DNA of 64,000 bases from Macrotrachela quadricornifera (Eukaryota; Rotifera; Eurotatoria; Philodinida; Philodinidae). Location: NCBI GenBank assembly GCA_022393335.1, contig JAJEKB010021345.1:30308-94307 (forward strand), written 5' to 3'. The notes under the pieces were generated by a model. That model was not told the origin of the DNA. It searched no databases and worked only from the letters and a program-made list of their open reading frames with translations. Of this stretch, positions 1 through 10,811 are shown one piece after another (positions within the stretch are counted from its first letter, which is position 1; the number at the start of each line of letters is the position of its first letter). The translations under genes and the position numbers were made by a program.

Positions 1-757
1 AAAAATTAGTCAACAAAACTATCATCTCTCGTCTTTTATCGATGAATAAAAAACAATATTTGAAACAACCGTCAGAAAAAGCCGAATTACAATGGTACTA
101 TGAACCATTTCATTTCTAAGTATACGATTATGTCACATTTGGTAGTGTTAAATGCAGTTGATAATAAACTATCAGTTATACATTATCACACAGCACCTCA
201 CGATAAAATTTCGGCATGCTTACATAGTAGAGGTAAATAACTGTTTTTTACAACAAGAGACAGAAATCATACATTATTTTGCATTCAGACAATGTGACTG
301 CAGGATGATAAAATCTTATATTCTATCTTTTTGCAACACCAAATACCATTCGCAACGTACTTAATTTAAATCCATATTTTTATCAAATATAAATATGAAC
401 GATCTCAATCAGTGTTTGGTGAAATAGATTGTGACACTCGCGAATGTAATCCAGCGACATTATTACTCGATACAAACACTTTTAATGATCATTAAACTAT
501 CCACAAAAGCATCTCGACAGTTCCACATAATTATACTCATTAAAAGATGAACCATTCATTGCACTTCGTAGATTCCTGAGACATATGTCTATATTCAGAA
601 CATTGAGAATATGCTGATATGTATAAAATGAAAAATGAAGCAGGTAGTACATAGATCAACACGCTACTCTTTTAATCACTCATTTGGCAGATTTTATGTG
701 GCGGTGGAAATCCGAATATATGCAATTGAGTAATCTAATTGTATATGTTCATTATCT
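1..757. other. AT-rich non-coding stretch
   Basis: I see no supportable gene here. The open frames are short and of low-complexity composition. If the EgtD-like fragment that follows ever had an upstream half, I could not find it in this stretch. Confidence 0.5.
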
Positions 758-1096
758 ATGCTGAAGAAAGTCGATATTATTCACGATAAACGACGTAAAG
801 TAATATTACTCTTCTTGAGTTCAGACATTGGCAACTTGGATGATGATCAATCATTTTGCCAACACTTACATAATTATATGTCAGTTGGAGACATATTAAT
901 AATTGCTTATGATCTTTATAACAAAAAAAACCTCAAAACAATATTTAACTCCTATAACAATACAAACGGCTTTACAAAAATATTCTGTATCAATCGACCT
1001 CATCGTATTAATCATGAATTGAATGGATCTTTTCGTAGGACCTCTCTTCATTTATGCAATGATAAAGAAAATGGTGCTCTATTTTCTGTCACTTGA
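758..1096 (+). pseudogene. EgtD-like histidine-specific methyltransferase fragment
   Basis: A 112-residue open frame resembles the middle of the histidine-specific SAM-dependent methyltransferase family (EgtD, Pfam Methyltransf_33). It shows a strand reading VILLFLSSDIGNL, like the family's conserved L.FLGSSIGNF segment. A GD-LII-YDL segment follows, then a YNNTNGFT...RINHEL stretch that parallels the family's YND..GVT...NRELG motif. In the family this domain transfers methyl groups to the alpha-amine of histidine, the first step of ergothioneine synthesis. Here only about a third of a normal domain of roughly 320 residues is present. The N-terminal SAM-binding part and the C-terminal part are missing, and the frame stops soon after the RINHEL motif. 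It is most likely a decayed copy, or one exon of a gene whose other exons I cannot see. Animals usually lack this family apart from fusions, so horizontal origin is plausible. The family call rests on motif spacing only. Confidence 0.45.
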
Positions 1097-3071
1097 TCAA
1101 TGTTTAGCTTATGTTTTTTTTAATAAGCTTTGACTGAAGGAAAACAGAGAACTGTTGCCTTTACTGCTAGAAAGAGAAAATGAAGATTTATCAAACCGTA
1201 TATTACAGATTTTTCTGACTTGTTTTCTTCGTAATGTTTTCAATCGATCTTTTAAAAAACAAGTCTTTCTTGTAAGTTATTCACAATGAATTTTCAATCA
1301 TCAAATTGATATTCAAAAACGGTAGTTAAAGATTTGCAAATTACGAACGATCGAGATGTTTAAATTTAATTTTATATAGGAATAATAGGTATTATAGTCA
1401 AAAATTTATTAGATTTTTCTATTAATTTTATTGACTTTTGCTTTTTTCATAAAAAGATGTATTTCTCAGATGGTTATAAGAATGAATTGAAAAGAACTTT
1501 AGAAATTATTTTAAAAATATCTTAATGCATAATTCGATGTGTCTTCATCTCCTCTTTCCAATGTTAAAAGCTGCAGTTCTCTATCTTATTTTTGTCAAGA
1601 GTTATTCAAAAAATACTCAGGACCATTCATATTAAAATTACATCGAAACGAAACAGGTCTCATCGAAGTTTTATATTTATGACATTATAAGATGAATATT
1701 GATGAGATAGCATAGAAAAATAGACCATTGTTTTCTTTAACATCGTATCAGAAAAGAAAATCTCTTCAAGGTATATTTTGATATTCTTCAAACCGACTAT
1801 AGAAACGTGCTTTTCATTCAATCAGAAATTTAAACGAAGGACTCAGAAGTAAAAAGAAACGGGTACCTTTGTTAATAAAAGAGAATAAAAACAGATGATT
1901 CTTCAATATAAGAAGAGATAAAGATAATCGAAAAATTGCATTTGTTTTCCTTATTATTCTTTACATGGTTCCATCTTTGTTTCTGCATTAATATCTCTGT
2001 ATGAAAAATGTTTTGAGCTTTTTGAAACTCCGGATATCTCACGGATTTAAATGAATTTCGATAATTTTTTCTCATATGTTGATTATTTAAGGTACCTTTA
2101 TAATTCCAGAAATACTAATTAAGTTTTCAACAATATCATAAGGATATCGGAAAATACTTTTCCAGTGTGTAAATCAATATTTTCAGAGACTTTTGTAGAG
2201 ACTGGAAACATTTTTAAAAACTTCGAAAAGTTCCTTCATATCGAGAACATCGCATATCAAGTGATTTCATTGTCACTGATTCTCTTCTAGCAGTTTTGAT
2301 ATAATTGTGTCATGTCATGCTCGTATCTAGATTTGAACAGTTTCTATTTGATTTGTCATCGTATTTTACAAAATTCGTTATTTCACTTGATAAACTATTC
2401 GTTACATCTTTGCTTTGTTTTGTTTTGTTTTATTATGTTGAAGTGTATTTCTACCAATCTGGTTTTTAGATCATCTAGATATACTTTGTGATTCTTACTT
2501 GCTTCATATGATCTTTGAATAGTTTACGCGAAGATAATTTTTTCTATGCTCATGATTAATCTATCAATGTTGTAGTTTTCAATCGGAAACATAAATTTCT
2601 ATTTATTAAGATCGCCATCCAACAACAGGAATTACAATCGTCTCACGATCGTTTTTATTTCAATCAATTCATTGCTTTTATACATACAATTTCTCTTAGA
2701 GAAAACACTTCAATCGTCAAATGAATAAGAGACTTATATTTACACCTATCTACATAGAAAAAGGTGAATAAGTATATAATATATAATTAGTTAATAATGT
2801 ATAAAGAAGATGAAGGATGGTTGGAATGACATGTGTTAGTAAAGAGAATAAAGAGAAATATACACTACCAGAATACAATTAATATGTCTAATATTTCAAG
2901 AAATTTATCTTTAATGCTCTCCAAAGATAATATTAATTCTTATATTTCTGTAGATACGAATTATATATGGAACAAATGTCGAGTCTCTACTTAGATGAAA
3001 ATTTATGATCGCATATAAAGAATTTTTCAAACTATTTTCTATAATTAAACTCATATCTTGAATGTGGCAAT
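1097..3071. other. AT-rich non-coding stretch
   Basis: No gene is supportable in this stretch. Frames are short and interrupted. A short run of TTTTG repeats lies near 2413-2432. Confidence 0.5.
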
Positions 3072-3386
3072 AGTTTTGCGATATTCTTTATTTTACATAT
3101 ATCTTGACTTGAGAAAATAATAAAACCTTAATATTTTTAAAAAGATGCGTCTTGAAAAGCTCAACAAAAATTGTATAAAGAAATCTTTATTAATTTTAGT
3201 ATAGCCTGCATAGAACTTTCCACAGCACTTCTTCTCAAAAGAAAAACAGGATATTTATTGCACTAGGAAATAACACTATCATATAGATTGTTCATATTAA
3301 GCATGGGAAAACAAATAGAATCAGCTAATAGATCTTATCATTTTCTCAAGTCAAGATATATGCAAAATAAAGCATTTCGCAAAACT
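3072..3386. mobile_element. MITE-like element with about 50-bp inverted repeats
   Basis: The left arm (about 3072-3122) and the right arm (about 3336-3386) are inverted copies over roughly 50 bases with only a few mismatches. The arms begin AGTTTTGCGA on the outside, and both contain the block TATATCTTGACTTGAGAAAA read inward. The roughly 210-base core has no coding potential. Size, AT-richness and terminal inverted repeats fit a miniature inverted-repeat transposable element. I did not find a convincing target-site duplication at the ends. Confidence 0.7.
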
Positions 3387-3456
3387 TTTCTTACGCTTAA
3401 AAGTTGATAAAGACAAAACAACATTTATAAAGTTTTGTTTAAGCATTGTTTTTATT

Positions 3457-4506
3457 TCAATTCACCACAATTTCTGACAATACTTGATTAATAGTTATTG
3501 TTGGTTGCCGATAAAGATTGCTACACATACGAAAGAGTACATAAATTAATTGTTGACGAAATCGTTTTGATACACAGACATATATGTAAAATGGAGCCTA
3601 TAAACATAATGACAAACCTTAAAATTAATAATTAAAACAAATCATACTTACTGCAAAATATGAATAATAAATAATTGCACCTAAAGATTCTGCAAGCTGT
3701 AACTCAGCAGCAACTATCGGCTTGTCTTGTAAATCAAAGTTAGTTATGAGTATTATCACAGTAGTATATGGTACAATAGCAATAAAAACGTAAACAATTT
3801 GTACAAGAACCATATTTGTTAATTGTTTGTCTAATTCACGTCGAATAATTGGAACTGTTCGATAAGCTAATTGTTTAACATTTCTAAATGCTAATGATCC
3901 AAATAAAACAGTAATAAAAACTGGCAATACACCTGCTAGAAAAACATTAAATCCATAAGTTCTATATCTTAGATAAACACTATTCGTGATTGTGCAAATA
4001 AGTTTGTTTGTTATAGGTGAGTCAGTATGATTAGTATACATAATCGATGGAATTCCATGAAGAATTGCAAAGATAAATGATGCTGTACAAAGACAATAAG
4101 CTAATTTAATATTATTCCATTGTTGCCATCGACGATCAAATAATGTTGCTAAATATTGATCAATTGCTGCAAAACATATGCATGCATATGATGTTAATGT
4201 GAATGCCTGAAAAAAATACCATCTAGTTTTACAATAATATAATGAAGTTTGTGTCCAATCAATATTATATCCTGCAATCATGATACGTGGAAAATAACCA
4301 GTAAGTAATTGACCTATATTAACACATGACATAATAATCAAATAAGATGCACATGAACTTTGTCGAAAGGTTTTAAGACTAAGAAATATAATAAGATTAA
4401 GTATTTCACCAATAATACCAACAATAAGTATAATTTGGCCTAAATAAATAGTTGCTTGCCGAGATACATTGGCTAATGTTGAGGCAATTGTTGCCGAAGA
4501 CGACAT
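3457..4506 (-). CDS. Rhodopsin-class G-protein-coupled receptor (two exons)
   Basis: Exon 1 runs from 4506 down to 3652. Exon 2 runs from 3597 to 3457. The intron has a GTAAGT donor and a TATAG acceptor, joins in phase 0 and gives a 331-residue protein. Seven hydrophobic segments are visible. TM1 starts near residue 20, and the N-terminus has an NVS glycosylation site. TM3 is followed by AIDQYLATLFDRRWQQW in place of the usual DRY region. A cysteine in YYCKTRW before TM3 and one in LICTITN of loop 2 could form the conserved disulfide. TM7 is cut by the intron: the first exon ends YYSYFA and the second begins APFYIYVCVSKRFRQQ, occupying the place of the NPxxY motif. Bdelloids carry large lineage-specific sets of such receptors, often called FMRFamide- or peptide-receptor-like. 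The ligand cannot be inferred here. The protein should sit in the plasma membrane. Confidence 0.85.
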
Positions 4507-6115
4507 ATTAAAAGATAGGATTTTGTGCTTTTAGAAATAGAAAGTAGGTAATAATTTTATTCTCTCTTATACTGATGTAAGACTATTCATTATAAATGAA
4601 AGAACTTATTTTACTCGCCTGACAGATTAAAAAAGCAGCATTACAGTATAGCTTCAAGTTTGGATTAGATCATGAAAATTATGAATTCTATTATCATACT
4701 GAACATGTATTTTAATTTTTAGTTTCAGTCATATTATTATCAAAGTACTATGATATTTTATATTGATAATAAATCAAATAGCTTGAGATTTCATTGTTTT
4801 TTAATTAACAAAACAATCCTTTTGGATGTTTATATGACCTTATTTTTCTCCAATGTTCTTAAGAAGTCCTCAAAACAATATAATAAAAATGATTTACATG
4901 CAATTATTGATAGACATAGATTATACTCCAAGAAATATTAATCTATATGAATTTAATTATTAGATACATCGGAATATAGTTTTTTTGTCACGCGTTTTAT
5001 TCTAACTGTAAAAATAAAGATAGTTACTAAATAAATTATGAAATAGAAAATTTTTCGCTTTTTCAATAGTTTGAATAATATAAGAAATTATTTCTAAACA
5101 ATCATTCTTCTTTTTTTTAGAATATTCGAAAATAAATAAGACAACTTTAAAATATGGAACAAAAAAAGGATAATTAGCCGACTGTAGGCGCAGACTGACA
5201 TTTTGAATTATGCCTTTTGCTTTAAGGTATTACATCCTATGAACAGATAAATTCTGATAGCTTCTTGTATTGGATTGATAAAATAAATGATTTAATCAGA
5301 GACATGAACTCGAAATCTTCTATAAAATACAATATTAGACAATTTTTTTTGCATATAATTATTTTAGAAAGTTAGTTTTTGAGACAAGATTTCCGTCACA
5401 TTTACAGGTGTCGCCTATTCAATATTTACAGAAAATTCTATTCCTTAATCTTAAGTTTTAGTAAAACTGTACATATAACAATGAACAGTTGTCAATTATT
5501 GTTGAACGATGTTTTAAATTGAATTATTTTTTCTACAAATATTTGAAAAGAACTAAATCCATGTCAGTAGAAGAGGAGAAGACAAGTTCTATTTTGATAA
5601 CTAAATCTTTTTAAAATCAAAATATCTGTCAAGTGAAGTGCTTGTTTTACAAAAGACAACTGACGGTGTTCATATGACCCTTTTTATTATTTTTATATTA
5701 TCAGTCATTTTTCCTCTCACATATCCTGTTTGGAAGTGTTGAATGCCACAAAATGTTTAGAAAATGATCTCTCAAAACCAGAAAATATTTTTCATGAAGA
5801 TTTAAATAATTTGATGCTCTTACAAACATAATATATGAAAAGAAAATGATTGGTTATATAAAAATTATGAAACTCAACATTTAGGGATGAGAGTTTTTAT
5901 GCATATATTTTTGACGCAAGTCATATCTTAAAATCTAACTTCATAGGATAGCTATATGCAAAACTAAATCATCTAGAAAAATATTATTCAGTATTGAATA
6001 TCGACGAAATTTTCTTTATTTCGAATGAAACTTTCACCAACTTTAATTAAATGTTAAATGGCTTGAATATATTGCTATCACATTTCTTGTTTTTTATAGA
6101 AAATAAAAACTTAGA
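4507..6115. other. Intergenic AT-rich stretch
   Basis: I see no supportable gene between the receptor and the DUF924 gene. The open frame at 4750-4941 is short, of biased composition and resembles nothing I recognise. Confidence 0.5.
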
Positions 6116-6790
6116 TTAAAAAATTTCTTCTGGTTTCACAGCTTTCATAAATGCGATCTCTGGCGAGGTAGATTCTCGACCAATAAAACGATTTCTTTCT
6201 GGAATTCGTCCGAATAATTGTATACGATCATAATGATTTTTTGCTATACCATTCAGTGACCCTAGAAGATTTGAATCAATTGACGGATTTCCAACTACAT
6301 ATTTTTGAATTAGACTTTTAACAAGATCTAGATGTTCAATTTGTTCAGAATGAATTAAGCAAATAAGAATTGTTAGGAGAAATTGAATTGGTAGAGTCGA
6401 GAGAGAATCAGTTTCTACTAGTGTTAAAGCAATTTGTCGAGCTACATTATCATATTTGTAAGCATTTTCGGTTCCTCGAAATATATTTCGAGTTATTTGA
6501 TCATAGAGTATAATCATTGCTATCTTTTCTTTTAAATTTGTCGGTTGAAAGTAGATAAAATCTTCAATAGCAGAACGATATTTCATTAGTTTTTGATCTG
6601 CTAATTTCTGTTGCTCACGTTTGGCAAACCATAGTGTAGTCCATTGTTCTGTTAGTTGAGTTGATGACAGAGGTTTGTTAAGATTAATTGTGCCATACCA
6701 ATCGAGTAGCAGTTGATACAAAGTGTGAGAACTGTTTTCAACATTACTATCATCATCGTGATTATCATTGACATCGGATTGATGAGACAT
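6116..6790 (-). CDS. DUF924 family protein
   Basis: This intronless frame encodes about 224 residues if it starts at the ATG reading MSHQSD. An in-frame ATG 17 codons upstream would add a hydrophobic stretch (FFQILFFYSFYYL) and cannot be excluded. It matches the all-helical DUF924 family. The pattern LLLDWYG...TLWF near the N-terminus corresponds to the family's FWFG...WF block. Central MIILYDQITRNIFRGTENAYKYD is the family's most conserved motif (I-L-DQ-xRN-FR-t--Ay--D). LFGRIPERNRFIGRESTSPE at the C-terminus matches the family's FGRFPHRN..LGRxST.eE ending. The molecular function of the family is unknown. It is common in bacteria and also occurs in fungi, plants and protists. Lack of introns in a genome where neighbours are intron-rich is compatible with transfer from bacteria. 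It stands alone between long non-coding stretches. Confidence 0.85.
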   Translation of the reverse strand: MSHQSDVNDNHDDDSNVENSSHTLYQLLLDWYGTINLNKPLSSTQLTEQWTTLWFAKREQQKLADQKLMKYRSAIEDFIYFQPTNLKEKIAMIILYDQITRNIFRGTENAYKYDNVARQIALTLVETDSLSTLPIQFLLTILICLIHSEQIEHLDLVKSLIQKYVVGNPSIDSNLLGSLNGIAKNHYDRIQLFGRIPERNRFIGRESTSPEIAFMKAVKPEEIF

Positions 6791-6841
6791 GAGGTAATAG
6801 AATGAGTAAAAGAAAAGTATCTGAAAGAAATAGATAATCAT

Positions 6842-7320
6842 ATGGCTTAGGCAGTTCTGTCAATTCAGTATGAGTCACATCTGTGAACAGCTTCTGAGAA
6901 AAATATTCGCATCTATTGACTCTGCTATATTTATCTAAATAGACATTTACCATTTTTCAAGTTATGAGTTGTGACAACAGAAGACTGATTTTAAAAATTT
7001 GCTCAAGTCGCCTATTTCTGCAAGTATTAACAGACTACATTCTTGTTTTATTGAATGGTAGGCAACTTACAGATTAAAAAACGTACATTTAAAAGGTACT
7101 AAATATATCTTGTAAAAACCTTTTCTATCCGCTGTTTAATGATTAAAACACTCACTATAACAAAAAAATTTAATGTAATTATAGTGTGTTAGCAATGGCG
7201 TCATTTGCATTTTACAATCAATTTTCCGTAATAGCTTCGAAGTGAAAATTTTCCCTTCGCATATGTTTGAATATTGACAGCTTGACAAGCTCTATTAGCC
7301 GAATTGCTCAAAATCTTCTA
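6842..7320. other. Intergenic AT-rich stretch
   Basis: No supportable gene is seen. The last part may already belong to the decayed foldback transposon that becomes recognisable from about 7330. Confidence 0.4.
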
Positions 7321-7329
7321 TTATTACAA

Positions 7330-7560
7330 AGAGCAATGTCTGAGCTACAAATATCGTAGTGGACGTATTTCCCTTGAACGATTCTACTATGGAAGAAAAC
7401 CCAAAAACCAAAGAATTCAAAATAACTTGCATCTTCATCATCGAGCAACGATCTTTTCTATTTGTTATTAGACATTTTTAATGTTAGAAAAGAAATGAGA
7501 AAGCAGGATTAATGATGATTTTTCTAGCGTGAAATATACTCTTCCTAATTGTGTATTTTG
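7330..7560 (+). mobile_element. Diverged fragment of the foldback transposon at 57.4-58.4 kb
   Basis: This stretch is a decayed relative of the left arm and core edge of the element at 57387-58354. Shared blocks occur in the same order. They are AAAGAGCAA followed by a diverged GARCTACAA, a block around GAACGA, AAAAACCAA, TTGCA.CTTCA.CATC, and TTAGAAAAGAAATGA. A later block around GTGTATT also matches. Identity is clearly below that between the two arms of the 57 kb copy, so this is an older insertion. I could not find a matching right arm nearby. Confidence 0.6.
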
Positions 7561-10500
7561 GAAATTAGATGTAGTCTTGATTTTGAAGATAGTGGGTGAT
7601 ATTTTTGTAAGATGATGATTCTTATGAAAGGTACAACAAGGCTACAATTTTTATGTTTCGAACCTTTTTGATTAAAGATCAAGAATAAGCACGAAAGTTT
7701 TTCTTAGAGTTGTTATCGATCAAATTTTTCATGCATGACAATTTGATGCATACTTTTTTTTTAAATTTGACTCATCAAACTCAAAATAATGAAGAAATAC
7801 AGAATTTTCAAGTTGCTTAAATGGTGTAAGAACCACATACGGAGCGTTCATTTTCTTTTTGGTAACTGATTCCGTAGATTTTCAACAAAGTTTTAAGGAT
7901 CGCCCCTTTGTTTAAACCTACAGCATAACGTACACATTGGTGAAATCGCCTTGAGTTCATTAGACATAAAATTCTGCCCAACAAACAGTGTGTGTTCATA
8001 AAGGGTGGAGTAAGTAACTGAGAAATTATTTTAACCTGTAATGAACACGTTCTGCACTGTTAAAAATTTTTGTTCTATAGAAAACGAAAACTAATCCTCA
8101 TTTATCTTCTTTAAAAATCATATAAATATAGTCTGAAGATTTTAAGAATAGAAATCTTCAAAAATTAAGATCACTATTTGGCACATTTGTTTGGATTTTC
8201 TATAGTGCGGATGACGCATGGTATTGGTCAAAGCAAATCAGTGAATAGTGGAAGTTTTCTCTTAAACAATCTAACTCAAACTGCAGATCCAACTTCTCTA
8301 ATTCGAAAGACTGTTAATCAAACTTCAAAAAATTCGGAGAAATTTCAAAAAGTCTGATGAACCATAACAGAAGATTAGGAATATTTTATTAGCAGAGTTG
8401 ATTTACATTAATTTCAATAAATAAAGCTTTCGCATGTCTGACACTAAATATGGAACTACGAGACAAAGACATTAATATATTGCAAAGAATCCAAGCAAAA
8501 GAGAAAGCATAGTATACTACAGAAAAGAGTAAAAATCGTATCTAAGTCTGTGTCTATCAAAGGAGACTCTTGAAAATTATATTCTTCTTGTTTTTGATGT
8601 TCCAATGAATGATTGTCCTCTGCAATAATGTTTCATGAAAAATCGGAAGTATTCTGCTCCTAGACCGCGGTATAATTAATTAACATCATATTTATCGATT
8701 CTTTCTAATGTATGAATCGTTAAATTTGAATGAGTGTTGATTAATTTATTACTTATTTTCAAATATCCAATACTGATAGCTATTGTTGATTGAAATATAA
8801 GTATGTATTGTATTAACCAATTGTTGAGATGGATAGTAAAATAGTATACCTATTGGAAATTGTCCATGCCTATTATTTAATTCTTTGAATGATAAATAAC
8901 AGCTTCGATTAAAAATCAGGTTATGATCATTCGACCGTTGAAAGATCAATCTAAAGAATACAATAAGTGCTACATTATTATCAATATAATCTGTTAATAA
9001 ACTTTTACTTGCGTGTGTAATGATCTTTGTTCGTTTGTTCGTCAGCTTGTCTTAATATTCTTTCTATTTATTTATAAAAATTAGACAATAGTTTTTCTTA
9101 AGTATAATGTGTCGAAATTTGAATATTTTAAAATTGTTAATTGTAGGAACCTCTAATTCGTTAATTAGGTTTATGTCTAAACATTATTAAATTCTTTTGC
9201 ATCGATTAATGCTATTGATGAAAGAATTTCTTTGAGTAATTTCACTTCGATTTTGCATGAAAATATTTTCATTGTAATGACTGTCATCGACTGCTATTAA
9301 GGTAAGAGACGAAAAGAATAACGCAGCTTGTAAAAAATAATGGCCAATGGGAGAAAGAGGCGCTATCATCGAAAATCTTGTTTTTTTTACAGAATTCTTT
9401 CATATTTCAATAGAAAAAGATATTATTTATTCGGAATTTACTTGATTTTTTGATAAGATATTTTAGATGATTGGATGGTTGTAGAAGCTATTGTCAAGCG
9501 TGATCGTCTCTCTCATGCGTGATAGAAAAATATAAGTGTGATGTGATTGTAACATGTCAAGAATCAACGAATCATGCATTTGATATCAGACTCGAAAGTT
9601 ATTAATGCACTTTAAACATAGATATGGTCTTATAAATTTTTATTAGATGAATTTTATCAGACCATCTCAATTTTAATTTACATATGATTTTACTAGCTCG
9701 GATAATTGATAGATTTCGCACAACCACGTCAATTTTGACATTTCTGCCCTCTACATGTTGTTTCTATTATTAGTTTTCTCTCTCTCCTCCCAATTTAATA
9801 GTCTTCATTAATTAATATACATTTGTATTGAAGAAATTGACAAACATCGATTAGAATGCTAAATAAAGAATTTATTTCAATTGATGAATGTACGCACAAC
9901 CATACGTTAAAAAGATATGTAACTCTTTAGTAGTCACAGTATGTCTTTTTTATAAAAAGACTGATGAAAGAAGTACTCCGACTATCAAAAAGCTTTTGAC
10001 TTCATCTATTATAAATAGATAAGCGTCATTGAGACTAAGAAAAGTCTAGAAGCCATTGTGCCTAGTGATAACTGGTCCAAAGTCACAACCTTTTTACTAA
10101 TATCCATTTTGGTACAATGCTAGAAATCATTAGATTTATTTAGGAGTAAAATATTAGATTGAAATACTTTCATTTCACTGTGCTGTGAATACGGTATCAT
10201 AGATCAAGAATTCAGTAAAACAGTTATAACTTTGGACTAGCAAACCATGAGCACGAATGTTTCTAGATTTTTCTTAGTTTTACTGAGATCTATAAATATT
10301 TCTAAACAGTCGTCTTCAGTTTAATTTTAAATTTAATATGTTTTTCTTTTGAATATAAAATCACTCGAGTAATCTGAACTATGCTTTCTATCAAAGAAAT
10401 ATTGAAATTAAAATATTGCTTTTAATCATATTTATTCTGTGTATTCATTGTCTGCTTTGTTACAAACAATTACAGAAAAAAAATAACAGTTTAAAATATG

Positions 10501-10811
10501 ATGAATACTTACTTTTGGTTTGAAATACTCGACATAAACACGAAACCTACCATTGTTTGATTCCTTACTCTAGATTAAATTCTTATCATCCACTTGTGTA
10601 TCATAAGCAAGAAATGTTTACATCAATTAGAACTTACAATAGAATAATATCTCTGACAATTACAGAGCAAATTAATCATTTTTATTTTTTTAAACAATCT
10701 AAGAGTCATAATATTTACTCATTGTCATGTAAAAACATATTATATCTTATCAGTATCGTCATTATCATACAATATAAACCACTCTACATTCCCTAGTCAA
10801 GGTAATTCGAA
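7561..10811. other. Long AT-rich stretch without a supportable gene
   Basis: Only short open frames occur (for example 7817-7999, 8749-8949 and 9187-9369 on the minus strand, 10557-10796 on the plus strand). None has recognisable motifs, splice continuity or codon use like the real genes. Remnants of old transposons may be present but I cannot delimit them. Confidence 0.5.

Noticed and set aside
10557..10796. 79-codon frame just upstream of the acyltransferase
   Set aside because: No motif, AT-driven composition, and the acyltransferase has its own start and signal-like segment.
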